Shown here: in pieces, positions 3,811 to 5,985 of the stretch
How the letters are laid out: the number at the start of each line of letters is the position of its first letter
Numbering within the stretch: position 1 is the first letter of the stretch
DNA from: Gammaproteobacteria bacterium
Lineage (GTDB): Bacteria; Pseudomonadota; Gammaproteobacteria; DSM-19610
Assembly (NCBI GenBank): GCA_030618475.1
Contig: JAUXDG010000182.1
Coordinates: 1 to 5,985 of the forward strand
Reading direction: 5' to 3'
DNA: 5,985 nt
Notes under the pieces: generated by a model
Seen by the model: the letters and a program-made list of their open reading frames with translations, nothing else
Database searches by the model: none
Told to the model about the DNA's origin: nothing
Made by a program: the position numbers and the translations under genes

Positions 3811-5985
3811 TTGACTGATTCGAGCGCCCGGAAGGAATGTTTCCACTGTGGTCTGCCGGTCCCGCCCGGCGCCGACTACACGGTAGAAATTGACGGTCAG
3901 CGGCAGCCGATGTGCTGTCGTGGCTGTCAGGCTGTCGCCAGCGCCATTGTCGAGGGCGGTCTGACAGACTTCTACCGTTATCGAACTGAAAAATCCCCGC
4001 AGGCACAGGAACTGGTTCCCAGCCAGATCAATGAGCTCGAGTTGTATGACCGCGATGATCTGCAAAAAAGCTTTGTGCAGCAGGCCGGTGACGAACGCGA
4101 AGCATCCCTGATTCTGGAAGGGATTGTGTGCGCTGCCTGCGTGTGGCTGAACGAGCGGCATGTCAAGGCCTTACCCGGAGTGCTGGATTTCTCCATTAAT
4201 TATTCGAGCCATCGTGCCCGGCTCCGTTGGGATAACCAGTGCATCAACTTGAGTGCAATTCTTGAGGCCATCAGCGCCATTGGTTATCACGCCCATCCTT
4301 TTGATGCCAGTCGCCAGGAAGATCTGTACCGGCAGGAAAGGAAGAACGCTCTTCGCCGTCTGGCGGTGGCCGGATTGGGCATGATGCAGGTCATGATGCT
4401 GGCCGTGGCGCTCTACGCGGGTGAGTACGAAGGCATGCGCGAAGGGCTGCGCAACTTTCTGCGCTGGGTCAGCCTGCTGCTGACCGTGCCTGTGATTCTC
4501 TATTCAGCAAAATCGTTTTTTAGCAGTGCCTGGCGCCAACTCAGACGACGACAGCCGGGTATGGATGTGCCGGTGTCGTTGGCGATCGGGGCCGCTTTTC
4601 TGGCCAGCGCCTGGGCCACGGTGTCTGGCAGTGGTGAGATCTATTTTGATTCGGTGACCATGTTCACTTTTTTCCTGCTGGCGGGGCGCTTCCTGGAAAT
4701 GGGTGCCAGGCACCGTGCCGGGCAGGCGGCAGAGGAATTGGTGAAACTTCTGCCCGCCACTGCCGCACGTCTGACCGATGCCGGCGAGGAACGGGTGCCG
4801 GTGGTGGACCTGGCAAAGGGGGACCGGGTGCTGGTGCGGCCTGGCGAAAGTGTACCGGCGGACGGCTGCATCATTGACGGCACGAGTTCGGTTGATGAAT
4901 CGTTGTTGACGGGTGAAAGTCTGCCGCAGTTGCGTAAATCGGGCGATCAGCTGGTTGGCGGAACGGTCAACAATGAAAGCCCACTGGTGATGCGGATAGA
5001 GCGGGTGGGTGAAGAAACCGCCCTGTCAGCCATTGTCCGTCTGCTCGATCGGGCGCAGACTGAAAAACCCGCTATTGCGCGCAGTGCGGATCGTGTCGCC
5101 GGCTGGTTTGTCGGTGGCTTGCTGGTGGTGGCGGGCCTGGTGGCCTGGTGGTGGTGGCTGCACGATCCGGCACATGCCTTTGCTGTGACACTGTCGGTGC
5201 TGGTGGTGACCTGTCCCTGTGCTCTGTCGCTGGCGACGCCGGCAGCAGTGACGGCGGCGACGGGGGCGTTGACGCGCCTTGGCGTGCTCACCACCCGCGG
5301 TCACGCGCTGGAAACCCTGGCGCGGGCAAGCCATATTATTTTTGACAAAACAGGGACTCTGACCGAAGGGCGTTTGCAACTGGAAACGGTCGAGCTGCTG
5401 GGTTCCCGTGGTCGCGAGGACTGTCTGCGGCTTGCCGCCGCACTGGAACAGAGTTCGGAACACCCGATCGCGCGAGCACTGTGTGCGGAAGCGGGGGCCG
5501 TGCAGAGTGCCGGGAAGGTGTCCGCACAGCCGGGTCTGGGTGTTGAAGGCTGGGTCGACGGGCAGTGTTACCGTATCGGTATAGCGGAGTTTGTGCTGGC
5601 GCTGCAAAACACAGCTGCTGTCGAGGCAGATACGGTCTCAAGTGGCGCGGCTGGGGTGGTGCTGGGTAATAATCGGGCACTGCTGGCCCATTTCGAGTTT
5701 GCCGATCGGCTGCGTGACAAGGCCGCCGAGACCGTACACCAGCTCAAAGCCCTGGGTATCGAAGTAGAGCTGCTCAGTGGTGATGAGGCGGGCGTTGTGC
5801 AAAAGGTGGCCGATGAGCTGCGAATCGGTCGCTTCCAGGCCCGTTGCCGTCCCGAAGACAAACTGGCGAGAATCCAGGCGCTACAGGCGCAGGGTGCGGT
5901 GGTGGCGATTGCTGTGTTCTATACGGAAAGTATTGCACTGATCCCGCTGGCAATAGCCGGCGGTCTGTTTGCTTTATTGCTGGCC
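3811..5985 (+). CDS. ccoI: CcoI/FixI-type copper P1B-ATPase; 3' end replaced in frame by NhaA-like sequence
   Basis: This copper-transporting P-type ATPase of the inner membrane supplies Cu for cbb3 oxidase assembly. There is no ATG between the in-frame TGA (3757) and the first conserved residues. TTG 3811, eight bases after AAAAGAG, is the likely start. The N-terminus has the CcoI-specific cysteines C10, C13 (FHCGLP) and C35-C36-C39 (CCRGC), then a heavy-metal domain with C107-A-A-C110. Membrane helices fall near 183-203, 218-236, 253-271, 276-296, 430-450 and 455-478, the last with C468-P-C470. TGES is at 367-370, the phosphorylated Asp is D512 (DKTGT), H551-P552 is the HP motif, and SGD is at 656-658. 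After about residue 695 the expected GDGxNDxP hinge motif and last two helices are absent. The frame continues as NhaA-like sequence and runs off the window. The family is usually about 800 residues. As drawn, the product would be inactive. Confidence 0.85.
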   Translation, partial: MTDSSARKECFHCGLPVPPGADYTVEIDGQRQPMCCRGCQAVASAIVEGGLTDFYRYRTEKSPQAQELVPSQINELELYDRDDLQKSFVQQAGDEREASLILEGIVCAACVWLNERHVKALPGVLDFSINYSSHRARLRWDNQCINLSAILEAISAIGYHAHPFDASRQEDLYRQERKNALRRLAVAGLGMMQVMMLAVALYAGEYEGMREGLRNFLRWVSLLLTVPVILYSAKSFFSSAWRQLRRRQPGMDVPVSLAIGAAFLASAWATVSGSGEIYFDSVTMFTFFLLAGRFLEMGARHRAGQAAEELVKLLPATAARLTDAGEERVPVVDLAKGDRVLVRPGESVPADGCIIDGTSSVDESLLTGESLPQLRKSGDQLVGGTVNNESPLVMRIERVGEETALSAIVRLLDRAQTEKPAIARSADRVAGWFVGGLLVVAGLVAWWWWLHDPAHAFAVTLSVLVVTCPCALSLATPAAVTAATGALTRLGVLTTRGHALETLARASHIIFDKTGTLTEGRLQLETVELLGSRGREDCLRLAAALEQSSEHPIARALCAEAGAVQSAGKVSAQPGLGVEGWVDGQCYRIGIAEFVLALQNTAAVEADTVSSGAAGVVLGNNRALLAHFEFADRLRDKAAETVHQLKALGIEVELLSGDEAGVVQKVADELRIGRFQARCRPEDKLARIQALQAQGAVVAIAVFYTESIALIPLAIAGGLFALLLA
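5893..5985 (+). CDS. nhaA: NhaA-like Na+/H+ antiporter fragment, in frame with the ATPase
   Basis: The last 31 codons read GAVVAIAVFYT, then ESIALIPLAIAGG, then LFALLLA. This matches the NhaA segment that follows the catalytic Asp pair; recalled E. coli NhaA reads IDDLGAIIIIALFYTNDLS there. The piece would be a transmembrane helix plus the start of the next. The roughly 165 preceding NhaA residues, including the two aspartates needed for ion exchange, are missing. In their place stands ATPase sequence ending QALQAQ. The fragment continues past the window edge, so its 3' extent is unknown. The first six codons (5893-5910) could belong to either protein. The identification rests on pattern recognition over about 30 residues. 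Confidence 0.75.

Noticed and set aside
5146..5157. Four consecutive TGG codons (WWWW) in the ATPase
   Set aside because: It lies at the end of a membrane helix, where aromatic clusters are common in this family. It is a short codon repeat rather than a distinct element.
5026..5607. Long minus-strand open frames antisense to the ATPase gene
   Set aside because: They cover regions encoding CPC and DKTGT motifs on the plus strand. The translations are low-complexity, rich in Arg, Pro, Thr and Gln, and have no family signature.

Overview
The window looks like chromosomal DNA from a gammaproteobacterium of moderate GC content. The case rests on strong Shine-Dalgarno sites, a CcoI/FixI-type copper ATPase of the cbb3-oxidase assembly pathway, and an FNR-type palindrome. 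No tRNA, rRNA, CRISPR array, insertion sequence or phage gene was seen.

Layout: positions 1-1910 hold two tandem, clearly paralogous GT8-like glycosyltransferase genes. The first lacks its 5' end because it starts before the window. They are separated by about 190 bases of non-coding DNA with several inverted repeats. A 2-oxoglutarate/Fe(II) oxygenase gene of the prolyl-4-hydroxylase-like type follows on the same strand (1971-2612). A second, unrelated 2OG/Fe(II) oxygenase of the TauD/TfdA family lies on the opposite strand (2613-3512), and the two stop codons abut with no base between them. A roughly 300-base divergent intergenic region (3513-3810) carries an FNR-like box with a suitably placed -10 element for the TauD-like gene. 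It also carries two palindromes upstream of the ATPase gene. From 3811 to the right edge runs the ATPase reading frame, with a probable TTG start.

The most striking feature is at the right end. The ATPase is canonical through the copper-binding N-terminus, TGES, CPC, DKTGT, HP and SGD motifs. Where the invariant GDGxNDxP hinge motif should follow, the frame instead continues without a break into sequence matching the NhaA Na+/H+ antiporter just after its catalytic Asp pair. The junction falls in a short stretch (about 5893-5910) that could belong to either protein. Each part lacks essential residues. An assembly misjoin or an illegitimate recombination is more likely than a working fusion enzyme.

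Functionally, the left half may be part of a cell-surface or small-molecule glycan locus (two transferases plus an oxygenase), and the right half belongs to respiratory copper handling. The link between the two is inference only. The substrates of both oxygenases and both transferases cannot be read from the sequence.
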